Origin: Melioribacter sp.
GTDB lineage: Bacteria; Bacteroidota; Ignavibacteria; Ignavibacteriales; Melioribacteraceae
Length of the DNA: 57,032 nucleotides
Direction: 5' to 3'
NCBI GenBank assembly: GCA_023250955.1
Contig: JAHEZQ010000028.1
Location: 1-57,032 of the forward strand
Position 1 is the first letter of the stretch. Each line of letters starts with the position of its first letter. Below, one piece after another: positions 17,931 through 28,081 of the stretch. The position numbers and the translations under genes were made by a program. The notes beneath the pieces are model-generated. The model was given only the letters and a program-made list of their open reading frames with translations, was not told the DNA's origin and searched no databases.

Positions 17931-18029
17931 TATCTGAATCAGTACAGAATTACTATTACACTATAAATTGTTTTACATCAACGAACAGTATTAAAAAATT
18001 ATTGTACTGCAAATTTAGATTTGTTTAAT

Positions 18030-18773
18030 CTAAGAATATCGGTCGAGCTTAAACTTCTCTCCCAGATACAATTTTCTTACATCTGTATCCTCAGCAAGAT
18101 CTGTTGCTGTACCTTCCTTAAATATTTCTCCATTAATTAAAATATAAGCGCGATCAACAATGCTCAAAGTCTCATGAACATTATGATCGGTGATAAGAAT
18201 ACCAATCCCTTTATGTTTTAGGTTGGCAACTATATTCATAATATCTTCTACAGCAATCGGATCAACACCCGCAAACGGTTCATCAAGAAGAATAAATTTC
18301 GGATTTGTTGCAAGGGCTCGTGCTATTTCACATCTTCTTCTTTCTCCGCCGCTCAGTTGAAATCCTAAATTTTTCCTGACATTAATAATTCCTAATTCTT
18401 CTAAAAGTTTTTCCTGTCGTTCTTTTCTTTCTTCTTGAGTAAGCTGCATCATTTGAAGGACAGCCATAATATTATCTTCAACACTTAATTTTCTAAAAAT
18501 GGAAGCCTCTTGCGGCAGATAACCAATTCCCATTTTTGCACGCTTGTACATCGGCTCATCGGTTATTTCTTTGTTATCAAGAAACACTTTTCCTTCATTA
18601 GGTTTTATCATCCCAACTATCATATAAAAGGTTGTAGTCTTTCCTGCACCGTTGGGTCCAAGCAATCCAACAACTTCTCCCTGCTCAACTCCAACAGACA
18701 CATGATTTACAACTGCTCTTTTTTTGTAAACCTTCTTAAGATTTTCACTTCTTAGTACTAAGTTTTCCTGCAT
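18030..18773 (-). CDS. lptB: LPS export ABC transporter ATP-binding protein LptB
   Basis: 247 residues, the normal LptB length. Walker [11 protein letters not shown] (39-48), Q-loop [14 protein letters not shown], signature LSGGERRR, Walker [14 protein letters not shown] and the switch histidine in ITDHNVHET are all present. It powers extraction of LPS from the inner membrane with LptF/G, which are not in the window. The start overlaps the end of the OstA-like gene by 29 bp. It is the last gene of the LPS block. Confidence 0.95.
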   Translation of the reverse strand: MQENLVLRSENLKKVYKKRAVVNHVSVGVEQGEVVGLLGPNGAGKTTTFYMIVGMIKPNEGKVFLDNKEITDEPMYKRAKMGIGYLPQEASIFRKLSVEDNIMAVLQMMQLTQEERKERQEKLLEELGIINVRKNLGFQLSGGERRRCEIARALATNPKFILLDEPFAGVDPIAVEDIMNIVANLKHKGIGILITDHNVHETLSIVDRAYILINGEIFKEGTATDLAEDTDVRKLYLGEKFKLDRYS

Positions 18774-20166
18774 AATATTGTATATCCTTCATTAAGTATT
18801 TAAGAATATCTTTTCTCTTAAAGAGAAGATTTTCTTTTGTAGGTTTATCCGAATATATTCTAAAAGTTGGAATTGTGAAATCTTTTTCTTTACCAATAAT
18901 TAAATTTTCGGGATGATACTCGCTCACCGGTTTTCCGTATAATCGAACATCTGCAACAGTTTTATCTTTGAAATAAATTTTCGCTTGCTCAGAACTTGAT
19001 TTGAGCAAACCGTTTGGTTCGCCGTCTTCATACATATAATAAATGCTTAATACATTTCCATAAACTTCTGTTCGGTTCAGTCCTTTATCATCAAAAAACA
19101 TTTTTATTCTTTTCCCTGAGAGCTGATCGAAACGGTAAATGGAATCTTTATTTGAAGTAATTATAGATGCATTAGCATTGATATCCATCTGATCTAAACG
19201 ATTATCCTTCAAATATATTTTTATAGAATCTCCAACAAGTTGAGCTTCCTCGTTCCAGATTACCGGTGGATTAACATCAGATTCACGTTTGAAGGTTTGT
19301 ATTTGATCATTCTTCTGATAAAATTTTGTTTCTCCGTTAATTGAAGCAAAATTTTTACGCACAATTTTTACCGAGTCAGTTGCAATCATTTTTTTTAAAC
19401 TATCGTCAAAAGATTCCAACATTTTTGCGGAAATAATTAAAGTATCAAGAGCTCCGTTTGAAAGAGTATCAATGCGGACTAAAAATGGTTTATCCGTTAT
19501 CTTCGAATAATTTTTCTCTCCATAATCTTCAAGTTTGTTTCCAAAAATAGCTAACCGGTTGGATGGATCATAAATTCTAATATTATTAAACGCGAAGGTA
19601 GTTTTTGTGTTTCGATAATGAATAAGACTATCAGCAAAAATTGTAGATGATGTATCGCTAACCTGTACATTACCAACAGCAACAGCTTTATCGTCATCAT
19701 CAAAGTAAGTAAGCTTGTTAGTTGATAAATTGGAAAGTGAATCATGCAGTTTTACATCTTCATAAAAATAAGATCGCTTTTCATCGAAATAGTAGTAACC
19801 ATTTTTCGAATTAAGATTAACATGGCCGTCTGTTAAAAATATTCCAACATTAGAAAATGCAATTTTAGTATCGCCATAATAATATCCTCGTGAAGTTTTT
19901 ATTATTATGCTGTCCTGCACAACAACTACTCTACCGATAAGCTCCGCCTCATTACGAGCAAGATATTGAATTGCTTTATCACAAGTGATCCTAACAGCAC
20001 CTTGTGTCATTACAACATTGCCATGTACCTCGCGAATGCTTTCACCATTAATTGTCTTTCCTAAAAGACTGTCACCAACTACCTGAATTCTATTATCTTC
20101 AGTTTGAGCAAATAGATTAGCTTCAATAGAAATTAGCGATATGAGAATTAGTAGAAACTGTTTCAT
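18745..20166 (-). CDS. OstA/LptA-like periplasmic LPS transport protein
   Basis: 473 residues with an N-terminal signal peptide (about 1-20, ending near FAQ). The rest is rich in short beta strands of the OstA_2/LptA jellyroll type, such as [18 protein letters not shown] and [12 protein letters not shown]. It is far longer than the ~185-residue proteobacterial LptA, with the repeat apparently continued, as is usual in FCB bacteria. It would form the periplasmic bridge for LPS. The start lies directly at the lptC stop (1-bp overlap) and the end overlaps lptB by 29 bp. Confidence 0.8.
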   Translation of the reverse strand: MKQFLLILISLISIEANLFAQTEDNRIQVVGDSLLGKTINGESIREVHGNVVMTQGAVRITCDKAIQYLARNEAELIGRVVVVQDSIIIKTSRGYYYGDTKIAFSNVGIFLTDGHVNLNSKNGYYYFDEKRSYFYEDVKLHDSLSNLSTNKLTYFDDDDKAVAVGNVQVSDTSSTIFADSLIHYRNTKTTFAFNNIRIYDPSNRLAIFGNKLEDYGEKNYSKITDKPFLVRIDTLSNGALDTLIISAKMLESFDDSLKKMIATDSVKIVRKNFASINGETKFYQKNDQIQTFKRESDVNPPVIWNEEAQLVGDSIKIYLKDNRLDQMDINANASIITSNKDSIYRFDQLSGKRIKMFFDDKGLNRTEVYGNVLSIYYMYEDGEPNGLLKSSSEQAKIYFKDKTVADVRLYGKPVSEYHPENLIIGKEKDFTIPTFRIYSDKPTKENLLFKRKDILKYLMKDIQYYAGKLSTKK

Positions 20167-20708
20167 TATTTTTTCTTGCTTGAAAGCGAGGAAGAATAAG
20201 TTACATTATAAATTACATAGTTATTCAAATGCTGGTCGGATTCAAACCCAAAACCTTGTATAACCTCTTTGGGTGATGTAATTGTAACAAACTTATCGGT
20301 AAGAATTCTCTGATCATTTTGCCGCCACATCAGTTCGCTTGTTTTTAGAACAGTACCGCTGTCATTTTTAGCAACTACACTGTCAAATGCGAACATATTT
20401 TTTGTAACATCGTCTACTTTACCTCTAAGAGAAGTAAGCCAAGAAGTATTTTTTTGATCTTTATCGTAAAAATTAATTTGAACTCCGTCGAGCAAAGTTA
20501 TTTTCTGCATTTCATACATTTTTAAATGGTCGGTAAATAAAACTGCTTTTATTTTGCCCTCATCAGTAAACATCACTTTAGATTTCCAACTCTCATTAGA
20601 AGGGATTTCTCCTTGAACATTTGTTTTATCAATGCTTGGTTGAATTTTATCTTCAGAACAAGAAATTGCTAGAATGAAAAAAAATATTGTGATGAATTTT
20701 TTTTTCAT
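20166..20708 (-). CDS. lptC: LPS export protein LptC-like (lipoprotein)
   Basis: 180 residues with a lipoprotein-like signal (hydrophobic 6-16, cysteine in AISCSE) and a beta-rich domain with VMFTDEGKIKAVLFTDHLKMYE and LLDGVQINFYDKD, typical of LptC. It would pass LPS from LptB2FG to the OstA-like bridge encoded next. It overlaps the kdsD stop by 4 bp. Proteobacterial LptC has a transmembrane anchor; here a lipid anchor is more likely. Confidence 0.75.
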   Translation of the reverse strand: MKKKFITIFFFILAISCSEDKIQPSIDKTNVQGEIPSNESWKSKVMFTDEGKIKAVLFTDHLKMYEMQKITLLDGVQINFYDKDQKNTSWLTSLRGKVDDVTKNMFAFDSVVAKNDSGTVLKTSELMWRQNDQRILTDKFVTITSPKEVIQGFGFESDQHLNNYVIYNVTYSSSLSSKKK

Positions 20709-21682
20709 CTTGATTGCAAGCCTAACTTAACCAGATCGTGAAGATGAACAATTCCTTCCGGTTTGTTCAATTTATCAACAACAATTATTGAAGTGATATT
20801 AAAATTTTCCATTTGTTGAAGTGCAAATGATGCAAGAAAATCTTTATTGATCGTTTTGGGGTTTTTAGTCATAATATCTTTTGCGGTCAAACTTTTTATG
20901 TCTAAAGTCCTTTCCAGAAGTCGCCTTAAATCACCATCTGTAATTATTCCTGTTAAAAAACCTTCGTTGTTAACAACACATGTTGCACCAAGCCGTTTGG
21001 AAGTTATCATTAAGATTGCATCTTTTATGGATTCTTTCTCACTCACAACAGGAATATCTTTTCCTGATATCATAATTTCTTCGATCTTAAGAGAAAGTCG
21101 TTTACCTAAACTTCCGCCCGGATGAAGCATCGCAAAATCTTCAATAGTAAATCCCCGCTTTTCTAATAGAGCAATGGCAAGCGCATCTCCCAAAACTAAA
21201 GCCACAGTAGTTGATGTAGTTGGTGCAAGATCATGTGGACATGCTTCTTCTTTAACTCCGGCATTTAAAACTATATCACATTCTCTGGCAAGTTTGGAGT
21301 CTGCTTCACCAAGTATGCCTATTATTGTAACATCAATTCGTTTAAACATCGGAACGAGTTGAAGTAATTCTTCTGTGTGCCCGCTTTTTGAAATTAAAAT
21401 TACAATATCGTTCTTTCGGACCATACCAAGATCACCGTGAAGAGCATCTGTTGGATGCATAAAAATTGCGGCAGTTCCTGTTGAGTTTAATGTTGCAACT
21501 ATTTTGCGTGCGATTATACCGGATTTCCCCATTCCGGTGAAAACAACTCTTCCGTGAGAATTAAAAATCAGTTCTACAGCTTGTGCAAAATTTTTATCAA
21601 TGTTATCAATCAAGCTGAGAATTGCATCCCCTTCTATTCGGATTACAGCTTTCCCTTTTGCAATTATTTGTTCGCTCGTCAC
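20705..21682 (-). CDS. kdsD: Arabinose-5-phosphate isomerase KdsD
   Basis: 325 residues: an N-terminal SIS domain (FTGMGKSGIIARKIVATLNS, GDLGMVRKNDIVILISKSGHTEE, TTSTTVALVLGDALA) and two C-terminal CBS motifs (about 205-325). It converts ribulose-5-phosphate to arabinose-5-phosphate, the sugar substrate of KdsA. Length and domain order match the family. It sits between the kdsC-like gene and lptC, consistent with Kdo synthesis. Confidence 0.94.
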   Translation of the reverse strand: MTSEQIIAKGKAVIRIEGDAILSLIDNIDKNFAQAVELIFNSHGRVVFTGMGKSGIIARKIVATLNSTGTAAIFMHPTDALHGDLGMVRKNDIVILISKSGHTEELLQLVPMFKRIDVTIIGILGEADSKLARECDIVLNAGVKEEACPHDLAPTTSTTVALVLGDALAIALLEKRGFTIEDFAMLHPGGSLGKRLSLKIEEIMISGKDIPVVSEKESIKDAILMITSKRLGATCVVNNEGFLTGIITDGDLRRLLERTLDIKSLTAKDIMTKNPKTINKDFLASFALQQMENFNITSIIVVDKLNKPEGIVHLHDLVKLGLQSR

Positions 21683-21756
21683 AACTTCCTCTATTATTTA
21701 AATAATTCTAAAAATGATTTTTTTTGCTCACCTTTAATTTTACAGATTAGTTTATT

Positions 21757-22242
21757 TCAATTCGTTACTGTTTCGTTTGACTTCTTAATTAAACTTAGAA
21801 TTTCATTTAATATAGTTTCCGGATTTTTAGCTTTTATAACAAAATTTACAATCCGCTTTACCTCTCTCCTTCCGTTCATTGGGGTAGAAGTTAATCTGCA
21901 TTTTTTCAGTAAAGGAATATCTAAAAGATCATCCCCCATATAAAATACATTTTTGTAATCAATCGAATTTGAAATTAAAAAATTATCTGTAGATGTAACT
22001 TTATCCAACGATGAAGATACCACATTACAATTTTCAATTAATTTTAGTTTGTTTATCAGATCATCTTCTTCTCTGGCAGTTATAATCCCAAATTTCAATC
22101 CGTACCTATCAAACTCTTTAACTTTTGCAGAGAGTAAATTAAATAATTTATCGGGAGTTATATTGTCATTTAGAAGAACACCTTCAAGATCAAAAAGAAA
22201 GATTTTGATCTCTTTAATCTTAGTTAATATTTCATTTTTCAT
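21757..22242 (-). CDS. KdsC-like HAD protein (Kdo-8-phosphate phosphatase candidate, divergent)
   Basis: 161 residues in the KdsC position, overlapping kdsA by 11 bp. HAD motif I is FLFDLEGVLLND: the nucleophile D18 is present, but the +2 acid/base residue, normally Asp, is E20. Motif II threonine is in GIITARE (T55), and motif IV is GDDLLD (D104, D105). The segment after motif I that in KdsC reads like FNVRDGLGIK is altered to KVKEFDRYGLK. Context argues for Kdo-8-P phosphatase, but the substitution could lower or remove activity. Confidence 0.7.
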   Translation of the reverse strand: MKNEILTKIKEIKIFLFDLEGVLLNDNITPDKLFNLLSAKVKEFDRYGLKFGIITAREEDDLINKLKLIENCNVVSSSLDKVTSTDNFLISNSIDYKNVFYMGDDLLDIPLLKKCRLTSTPMNGRREVKRIVNFVIKAKNPETILNEILSLIKKSNETVTN

Positions 22243-23047
22243 TCTTAACTAATTCATCAATCTTTTTGATAAGTGTTAATAATTTTCGTAACTGTTCAAG
22301 CGGGAATTGACTTGCGGCGTCACTAAGTGCTTTAGAAGGATCGGGATGAACTTCAAGGAACAATCCATCAACTCCAACAGCAACGGCAGCTTTTGCTAAC
22401 GCAGGAATAAATTTTGATTCACCTCCTGAAACATTAGTATTACTTGGAAGCTGTACTGCGTGCGTTGCATCCATTATCACAGGGTAACCAAGATCTTTCA
22501 TAATTATCAACGAGCGCATATCAACTACAAGATTATGATAACCAAAAGTTGAGCCGCGTTCAGTAAGAAGAATTTTTTTATTCTTAGCTGATTCGATCTT
22601 TTCAATAACATGCTTCATATCTTGAGGTGCTAGGAACTGACCCTTTTTTACATTAATTACTTTTTTGGTTCTCGCTGCAGCAATTAATAAATCTGTCTGC
22701 CTGCAAAGGAATGCCGGTATTTGCAGCACATCTGCTACATGAGCAACAGATTCAATTTCTTGTTCGGAGTGAATATCGGTAAGAATAGGAACTGAAAATT
22801 CTTTTTTAACTCTTTCTAAAATTTTTAATGCCCTATCAAAATGAATTCCTGAAAATGATTTGATGCTTGTTCGATTTGCTTTTTTATAACTCGATTTGAA
22901 TATAAACGGAATATTCAAATCACTTGTAATCTTCTTTATTTCTTCCGCTGTTGTTAAAGTAATTTTTTCGTTTTCAATTACACATGGGCCAGCAATTAAA
23001 ACTAATGGGGAATTATCACCAATTTTGATTTTGTTAACATTTACCAT
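22232..23047 (-). CDS. kdsA: 3-deoxy-8-phosphooctulonate synthase
   Basis: KdsA joins phosphoenolpyruvate and arabinose-5-phosphate to Kdo-8-phosphate. The 271 residues are normal length and include LIAGPCVIE, FKSSYKKANRTS, DIHS, LQIPAFLCRQTDLL, NVKKGQFLAPQDM, ERGSTFGYHNLVVDMR, DATHAVQLP and FLEVHPDP. The Asn/Cys status for metal dependence was not resolved. It lies between ruvB and the kdsC-like gene in the LPS block. Confidence 0.96.
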   Translation of the reverse strand: MVNVNKIKIGDNSPLVLIAGPCVIENEKITLTTAEEIKKITSDLNIPFIFKSSYKKANRTSIKSFSGIHFDRALKILERVKKEFSVPILTDIHSEQEIESVAHVADVLQIPAFLCRQTDLLIAAARTKKVINVKKGQFLAPQDMKHVIEKIESAKNKKILLTERGSTFGYHNLVVDMRSLIIMKDLGYPVIMDATHAVQLPSNTNVSGGESKFIPALAKAAVAVGVDGLFLEVHPDPSKALSDAASQFPLEQLRKLLTLIKKIDELVKNEK

Positions 23048-23063
23048 AATTAAACCGATTTAT

Positions 23064-24095
23064 TTATTCAAAAAGATTTTCTTGCTCTTTTTGTATGCCA
23101 CGTTTCTTATTGAATCTTATATATGCGAGATCAGTTGCTTCTCTGCCGCGAGGTGTGCGCTTAATAAATCCTTGCTGAATTAAAAACGGTTCATAAACTT
23201 CCTCAATTGTTCCAGGATCTTCATTTACTGCAACCGAAACAGTATTCAAACCAACTGGACCGCCGTTAAATTTTTCAATTATAGTCAGAATTATTTCCTT
23301 ATCCATTTCGTCCAGACCGTAGTCATCTACTTCTAACGCATTCAATGCTTTCTTAGTAATTGAAAGATCAATTACCTTTTTGTTATCAACATCCGCAAAG
23401 TCACGTGTACGACGCAAAAGACGGTTTGCAATTCTAGGAGTTCCCCGCGATCGTTTTGCTAATTCATCTGCAGCATCATTATCAATTTTGATTTTAAGAA
23501 TTTCAGCTGAACGATGGATGATTTTACCGATCAAATCTCCTTCATAATAATCGAGGCGGGATTTAATTCCAAAACGGTCTCTAAGCGGAGCTGTTAACAA
23601 TCCGGCTCGTGTTGTTGCACCTATTAAAGTGTAATGAGGAAGTTTAATTTGAACTGTTCTTGCATTTGGACCGCTGTCAATCATTATATCAAGTTTATAA
23701 TCTTCCATTGCCGAGTAAAGATATTCTTCAACAACAGGACTAAGTCTGTGGATCTCATCAATAAATAAAACAGATTTTTCTTCAAGATTAGTAAGAATGC
23801 CGGCAAGGTCGCCCGGCTTTTCAAGAACCGGCCCTGATGAAACCTTTATTTTGGTACCAAGTTCATTTGCAATGATATGTGCAAGCGTGGTTTTTCCTAA
23901 TCCAGGTGGACCGGTAAGTAGAACATGATCAAGACCTTCACCGCGTATTTTTGCAGCTCCAATAAAAACTTTTAAATTATCTGTAATTTTAGATTGGCCT
24001 GTAAATTCATTGAAGGATTTTGGTCGAAGTGTTTGTTCTATTTTTTTCTCATCTTCATTAATAACTGGATTTAAGTTCTCGGATTTTCGCTTCAC
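23064..24095 (-). CDS. ruvB: Holliday junction branch migration helicase RuvB
   Basis: 343 residues: an AAA+ core with [12 protein letters not shown], Walker [11 protein letters not shown] (about residue 61), Walker [12 protein letters not shown], the arginine-finger region [18 protein letters not shown], and the C-terminal winged helix with RTPRGREAT. RuvB drives branch migration with RuvA. The neighbours are LPS and membrane genes, so its place at the head of the kds genes is organisational rather than functional. Confidence 0.97.
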   Translation of the reverse strand: MKRKSENLNPVINEDEKKIEQTLRPKSFNEFTGQSKITDNLKVFIGAAKIRGEGLDHVLLTGPPGLGKTTLAHIIANELGTKIKVSSGPVLEKPGDLAGILTNLEEKSVLFIDEIHRLSPVVEEYLYSAMEDYKLDIMIDSGPNARTVQIKLPHYTLIGATTRAGLLTAPLRDRFGIKSRLDYYEGDLIGKIIHRSAEILKIKIDNDAADELAKRSRGTPRIANRLLRRTRDFADVDNKKVIDLSITKKALNALEVDDYGLDEMDKEIILTIIEKFNGGPVGLNTVSVAVNEDPGTIEEVYEPFLIQQGFIKRTPRGREATDLAYIRFNKKRGIQKEQENLFE

Positions 24096-24106
24096 TCAAT
24101 TCTCCC

Positions 24107-25210
24107 TTAAATCTCAACCGCAACAATTTTCCTTCTGCGATAATTCTTCAATCGTTCAAACAAAGATACAAACCAAAACATGAAAACAATTAATAATAAT
24201 GCTGCAAGAATCGAAAGCGGTATGTTTAGAGTTTTAGGATAAAACATTCCAAAACCAGGAATCCATGCACTTCCATATAATATTACAACATGCACAGCAT
24301 AAACAAGGAGTGTATTTTTCCCCATTTTAGAAATTAAATCAGGAATCTGTTTAATCCGCAATGATATAAATGACATAAAGCTGTTTAGCATTAAAATAAT
24401 TCCTAATCTATAAAAAATAAGTGCAGTGTTATCCGTCCAAAAAGTTTTTTCATAGTAAAGTGAATCTTCGACTGCGTGAATTAAATAACATACAATCAAA
24501 GAAATAACACCAAAGAAAAATAATTTATAACTAAACTGTTTTGTAGAAAACGAAAGAGGATTTCTTGCAAGATAACTTCCCAGCATAGCTCCGCTAATTA
24601 CATATCCAGTCCATGGAAATAACGGAAAGTAAGAACCGGTTCCTTGATATAGATAAGCTGCAAATGGAATAGGTAAAAAATTTGCCCAATTTATTTTTTC
24701 AGCTATTAGAAATGCAAAGAAAAAGAATGCAGCACCAATAGAAAAAACTAAATAATCACTTCGTTTATATTTTTCAGCCATATAGCTTAAGCAGAGAATA
24801 AATAAAATTCCGAATGCAATTAGATGTAAAGCATCAACTGTAAAGAATGTTAACCACTGGCCATGATTTACTTCACTAAAATCAAACATACGGGGAGTTG
24901 GAAACCGCAGAAGATAACCGATTACAAGTAAGATCATAAAACGATGGATACCTTTATTAACGCGCGGGTTTTCAAAAAAAGGAACAGATTGAGATCGCAG
25001 TAAATATGTAAATGTAACACCCGAAACAAACATGAATATTGGAGCTGTAAAACCGCGGATAGTAAACCAAATATCATAGGTAGAAGAATCGAATGTTCTA
25101 TATTGATCGCCAAGAAACGTATCAATAGTGTGTCCCTGTATCATCATAATAACTGCAAACGCACGCATTAGATCCAAAAAAATTATTCTTTGTTTAGAAC
25201 CTGAAGACAT
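24107..25210 (-). CDS. Multi-pass membrane acyltransferase (DUF1624/YeiB-like)
   Basis: 367 residues with about ten hydrophobic helices. The N-terminus reads RIIFLDLMRAFAVIMMIQGH, which fits the heparan-alpha-glucosaminide N-acetyltransferase-like/DUF1624 group, where an R/D-x-x-R-x-x-A start and a membrane histidine (H27) are typical. It probably transfers an acyl group to an envelope sugar. The substrate is unknown. It lies 11 nt upstream of ruvB in the same run. Confidence 0.7.
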   Translation of the reverse strand: MSSGSKQRIIFLDLMRAFAVIMMIQGHTIDTFLGDQYRTFDSSTYDIWFTIRGFTAPIFMFVSGVTFTYLLRSQSVPFFENPRVNKGIHRFMILLVIGYLLRFPTPRMFDFSEVNHGQWLTFFTVDALHLIAFGILFILCLSYMAEKYKRSDYLVFSIGAAFFFFAFLIAEKINWANFLPIPFAAYLYQGTGSYFPLFPWTGYVISGAMLGSYLARNPLSFSTKQFSYKLFFFGVISLIVCYLIHAVEDSLYYEKTFWTDNTALIFYRLGIILMLNSFMSFISLRIKQIPDLISKMGKNTLLVYAVHVVILYGSAWIPGFGMFYPKTLNIPLSILAALLLIVFMFWFVSLFERLKNYRRRKIVAVEI

Positions 25211-25227
25211 TAAAACTTCCTAATGAA

Positions 25228-25635
25228 TTAATTCCGTGGGTGTTTAGCCGCCCACTCTCTTAAATATTTAATTATATCTTGAGTTGAAGTTCCGGGTGTG
25301 AATAATTCACCAACTCCTAACTCTTTAAGTTTCTTCAAATCTTCTGCGGGAATTATTCCGCCACCGAAAAGAAGAATATCATTCGCTTGTTTCTCTTTCA
25401 TCAAATTTAAAATCTTTGGGAATAAAGTCATGTGAGCACCGGAAAGAATACTTATTCCAATAGCATCAACATCTTCTTGAATAGCAGCTTCAACGATCAT
25501 TTCCGGGGTCTGGCGTAATCCAGTATAAATCACTTCCATACCCGCATCGCGTAATGCTGCCGCAACAACTTTGGCTCCTCTATCATGTCCATCTAATCCC
25601 GCTTTAGCAACTAAAACTCTGATTTTACTATCCAT
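25228..25635 (-). CDS. Stand-alone cobalamin-binding domain, methylmalonyl-CoA mutase C-terminal type
   Basis: 135 residues forming a single B12-binding Rossmann domain. The cofactor-ligand motif DGHDRGAKV (DxHxxG) is at about residues 16-24, followed by ISILSGAHM and FGGGIIP, matching the C-terminal domain of methylmalonyl-CoA mutase. The large catalytic subunit is not nearby, so it must pair with a mutase encoded elsewhere. ATG 25635 is chosen over the adjacent TTG; GGGAG lies 7 nt before it. Confidence 0.88.
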   Translation of the reverse strand: MDSKIRVLVAKAGLDGHDRGAKVVAAALRDAGMEVIYTGLRQTPEMIVEAAIQEDVDAIGISILSGAHMTLFPKILNLMKEKQANDILLFGGGIIPAEDLKKLKELGVGELFTPGTSTQDIIKYLREWAAKHPRN

Positions 25636-25726
25636 CAATATTCTCCCGCTTCAATTCCAATTGTAAATGATTCACATTCTAAAAATAACATTGATCTTTC
25701 GAAAAGACAATCAATCAATTCTTGGT

Positions 25727-26497
25727 TTACTTTGTTTTTCCTGATGTTTTCGAATGCTTATCATAAAATCGTCTTGCTAATTCAAGATCTTTTTGTGTAT
25801 CTACAGATAGACTGTCATAATCGGTAACAACAATTTTCATTTTGAAGCCGTGTTCTAAAAATCTTAACTGCTCTAATTTTTCTATTTGTTCAAGATCTGT
25901 TGGTTTGAGCTGAGTAAATTTTAATAATGCTTCCCGCCGGTAAACATATAATCCAATGTGCTTATAAATTTCCGCTGTTTGTATTCTTGCAAGATTGGTT
26001 TTCGCCTCTCGTACAAAAGGAATTGGAGACCGTGAGAAGTATAATGCCATGTTATTATAATCGAAAACTACTTTAACAACTGAAGCTGATTTCATGTCTT
26101 CAACATTAGAAATCCTTCTTGCAAGAGTTGCTACATTAACTTTTCTATCAAACAACAAAGGTTCAATTGCTTCATCAATCATTTTACCTTTTATGAACGG
26201 TTCATCACCTTGAATGTTAACGATTATAGAAGCTTCCGGAATTTTTTCTGTTACGATTGCAATTCGGTCTGATCCGCTAGTGCAGTTTTTGGGAGTCATG
26301 TAAACTTCTGCACCAAATTCTTTTACAACTTGAAAAACTTTTTCATCATCAACTGCAATAATAACTTTATCCAGTAATTTAGATTTTCTAGCGTTGTTAT
26401 AAGTATGCTGGATCATCGGTTTGCCACCGATATCAGCGAGTGGTTTTCCCATTAATCGTGATGATGCAAATCGAGCAGGTATAATTCCTATTATCAT
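25727..26497 (-). CDS. kdsB: CMP-Kdo synthetase (3-deoxy-manno-octulosonate cytidylyltransferase)
   Basis: 256 residues with the nucleotide-binding N-terminus IIGIIPARFASSRLMGKPL, GGKPMIQHTY, NCTSGSDRIA, the metal-site NIQGDEPF, and YFSRSPIPF and HIGLYVYRRE. It activates Kdo with CTP for transfer to lipid A. It starts 11 nt after gatC ends. It is separated from the other kds genes by the B12, acyltransferase and ruvB genes. Confidence 0.96.
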   Translation of the reverse strand: MIIGIIPARFASSRLMGKPLADIGGKPMIQHTYNNARKSKLLDKVIIAVDDEKVFQVVKEFGAEVYMTPKNCTSGSDRIAIVTEKIPEASIIVNIQGDEPFIKGKMIDEAIEPLLFDRKVNVATLARRISNVEDMKSASVVKVVFDYNNMALYFSRSPIPFVREAKTNLARIQTAEIYKHIGLYVYRREALLKFTQLKPTDLEQIEKLEQLRFLEHGFKMKIVVTDYDSLSVDTQKDLELARRFYDKHSKTSGKTK

Positions 26498-26508
26498 TAA
26501 TTTTGCTG

Positions 26509-26799
26509 TTATTGGTTAATAACTTTCGGTACTTTGAAAAACTCTTCAGTTTTATCAGATGCATTCTTTAGTGCATCTTCAGTAGAAATAGATTTTTTCA
26601 GCTCATCATTACGGAATACATTTATATTTTCTATCGGATGTGAAAACGGTTCTATATTTTCTGTATTCAGCTCATTCAATTTATCTATATAACTTAAAAT
26701 TTCATTAAGCTGATGAGTAAAACTTTCCAGTTCTTCCTCCTTAAACTTTAATCGAGCTAACTCTGCTATATATTCAACGTCTTTTTTTGTAACAGACAT
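26509..26799 (-). CDS. gatC: Asp-tRNA(Asn)/Glu-tRNA(Gln) amidotransferase subunit C
   Basis: 96 residues, normal for GatC: VEYIAELARLKFKEEELE at the N-terminus, FTHQLNEILSYIDKLNELNT, and FSHPIENINVFRNDE. GatC stabilises the GatAB amidotransferase. GatA and GatB are not adjacent, which is usual in bacteria outside Firmicutes. Confidence 0.93.
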   Translation of the reverse strand: MSVTKKDVEYIAELARLKFKEEELESFTHQLNEILSYIDKLNELNTENIEPFSHPIENINVFRNDELKKSISTEDALKNASDKTEEFFKVPKVINQ

Positions 26800-26821
26800 A
26801 AAAAATATTCCTTAAAAAAAA

Positions 26822-28081
26822 TTAATAAAAATTTAAACTGCTAAATGTCGTAAAAATGGTAGATTGTTCGCCAGTAAATTGATTGCCGACAATTTTTATT
26901 TGTAATGTATGAGTACCGCTGCCTCTCTTTGGACTTTTATAAGAAAGATCATAAAAACTATTTGCTATTTTAATTAAAGATTGCTCAATATCTGTGAACT
27001 GTTTTATGATTTCATTTTCTTGACCAATACTAAAACTTCCGCCCGTTCCAATTGCATTTAAAATATCCGGCTGAATTTCATTTCCTAATCCGATTGTATA
27101 AACAAGTTTATTAAAAACAGCTCTCATAGCTCTCGCTAACGACGATGATCCTTGCGTATCATTTCCATCTGAGATTATCACCATGCTTCCCTTAAGTACT
27201 TTAGTAAGCGATACCTCATCGCTCCATAGTACAGTACCGTTTTCAACTGCTCCATAGAAATCTGTACTTTTAACTCCTGGAGTAAATTTATTATCAATCG
27301 TGTTATTAAGCGTTGAAATGTTGTTTGTAAAATCCTGTAATTGATAAACTCTGTCTGAGAACTGATAAACAGCAATTACTTGATTTGGTCTTATTCCGTT
27401 AACAATAGCTTTCGCAGAAATCCTGATCTTATCAATATCAGCCTGAACACTTGTGCTATTATCAAGCATTAAAACTGTTCGTAATTGATTTGAAACCGTA
27501 GGATGATTAACTATGCTAAGCTCGGATTCCTGTTGCGATAAAGGAAGTACATCTTCATAAACTTCAAAGTTTGAAAGATTTAATGCATTAACTCCAGTTC
27601 CATTAAGATCAACAACTTGAAAAGATGCATTTATATTATGCGGGGTACTCGTTTCAATTTTATTTAATAATAAAGCATAACCATTTCCCAATGTTGATGA
27701 CGAAAGTAATGTAGTAAAATTCCATACCGGTCCTGGACTACTTGACCCGTCATTTAATTTTGCAACGATTCTCCAAAAATATTGTACGTTGTATTTTAAT
27801 AGAGGTACTGTATAAAATTTATTGGCAGTGGTTGAATATTTTGTTAATGGTGGATTCGTCTCTCCAATGTAAACTTCATACCCGGTAGCATTGTCACATT
27901 TCCATTTTAACGTAACAAATAAAAATTGATCTAAAGAACCATCATCAGGTGTAGGAGTATTGGGAACAGAATTATAAACAATACTGGGTGTTGTCGGCAG
28001 AGGATTTTTATCAAAAGAACAACTTGATATTGCTATCGTCAACAAAAAGATAATAAATAGCTTTGTTGTGGTTTTCCTCAT
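26822..28081 (-). CDS. Lipoprotein with fibronectin-like and von Willebrand A domains
   Basis: 419 residues. A lipoprotein signal ends in AISSC (Cys about residue 21). A fibronectin type III-like domain spans about 40-127 (YNVQYFWRIVAKLNDGSS). A VWA domain spans about 195-375 with MIDAS sequence LDNSTS and IISDGNDTQGSS. It would sit on the outer or inner membrane as a binding or adhesion protein. ATG 28081 is preferred to the adjacent TTG. It lies just downstream of the Bat/M48 block but is not a Bat protein by sequence. Confidence 0.75.
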   Translation of the reverse strand: MRKTTTKLFIIFLLTIAISSCSFDKNPLPTTPSIVYNSVPNTPTPDDGSLDQFLFVTLKWKCDNATGYEVYIGETNPPLTKYSTTANKFYTVPLLKYNVQYFWRIVAKLNDGSSSPGPVWNFTTLLSSSTLGNGYALLLNKIETSTPHNINASFQVVDLNGTGVNALNLSNFEVYEDVLPLSQQESELSIVNHPTVSNQLRTVLMLDNSTSVQADIDKIRISAKAIVNGIRPNQVIAVYQFSDRVYQLQDFTNNISTLNNTIDNKFTPGVKSTDFYGAVENGTVLWSDEVSLTKVLKGSMVIISDGNDTQGSSSLARAMRAVFNKLVYTIGLGNEIQPDILNAIGTGGSFSIGQENEIIKQFTDIEQSLIKIANSFYDLSYKSPKRGSGTHTLQIKIVGNQFTGEQSTIFTTFSSLNFY

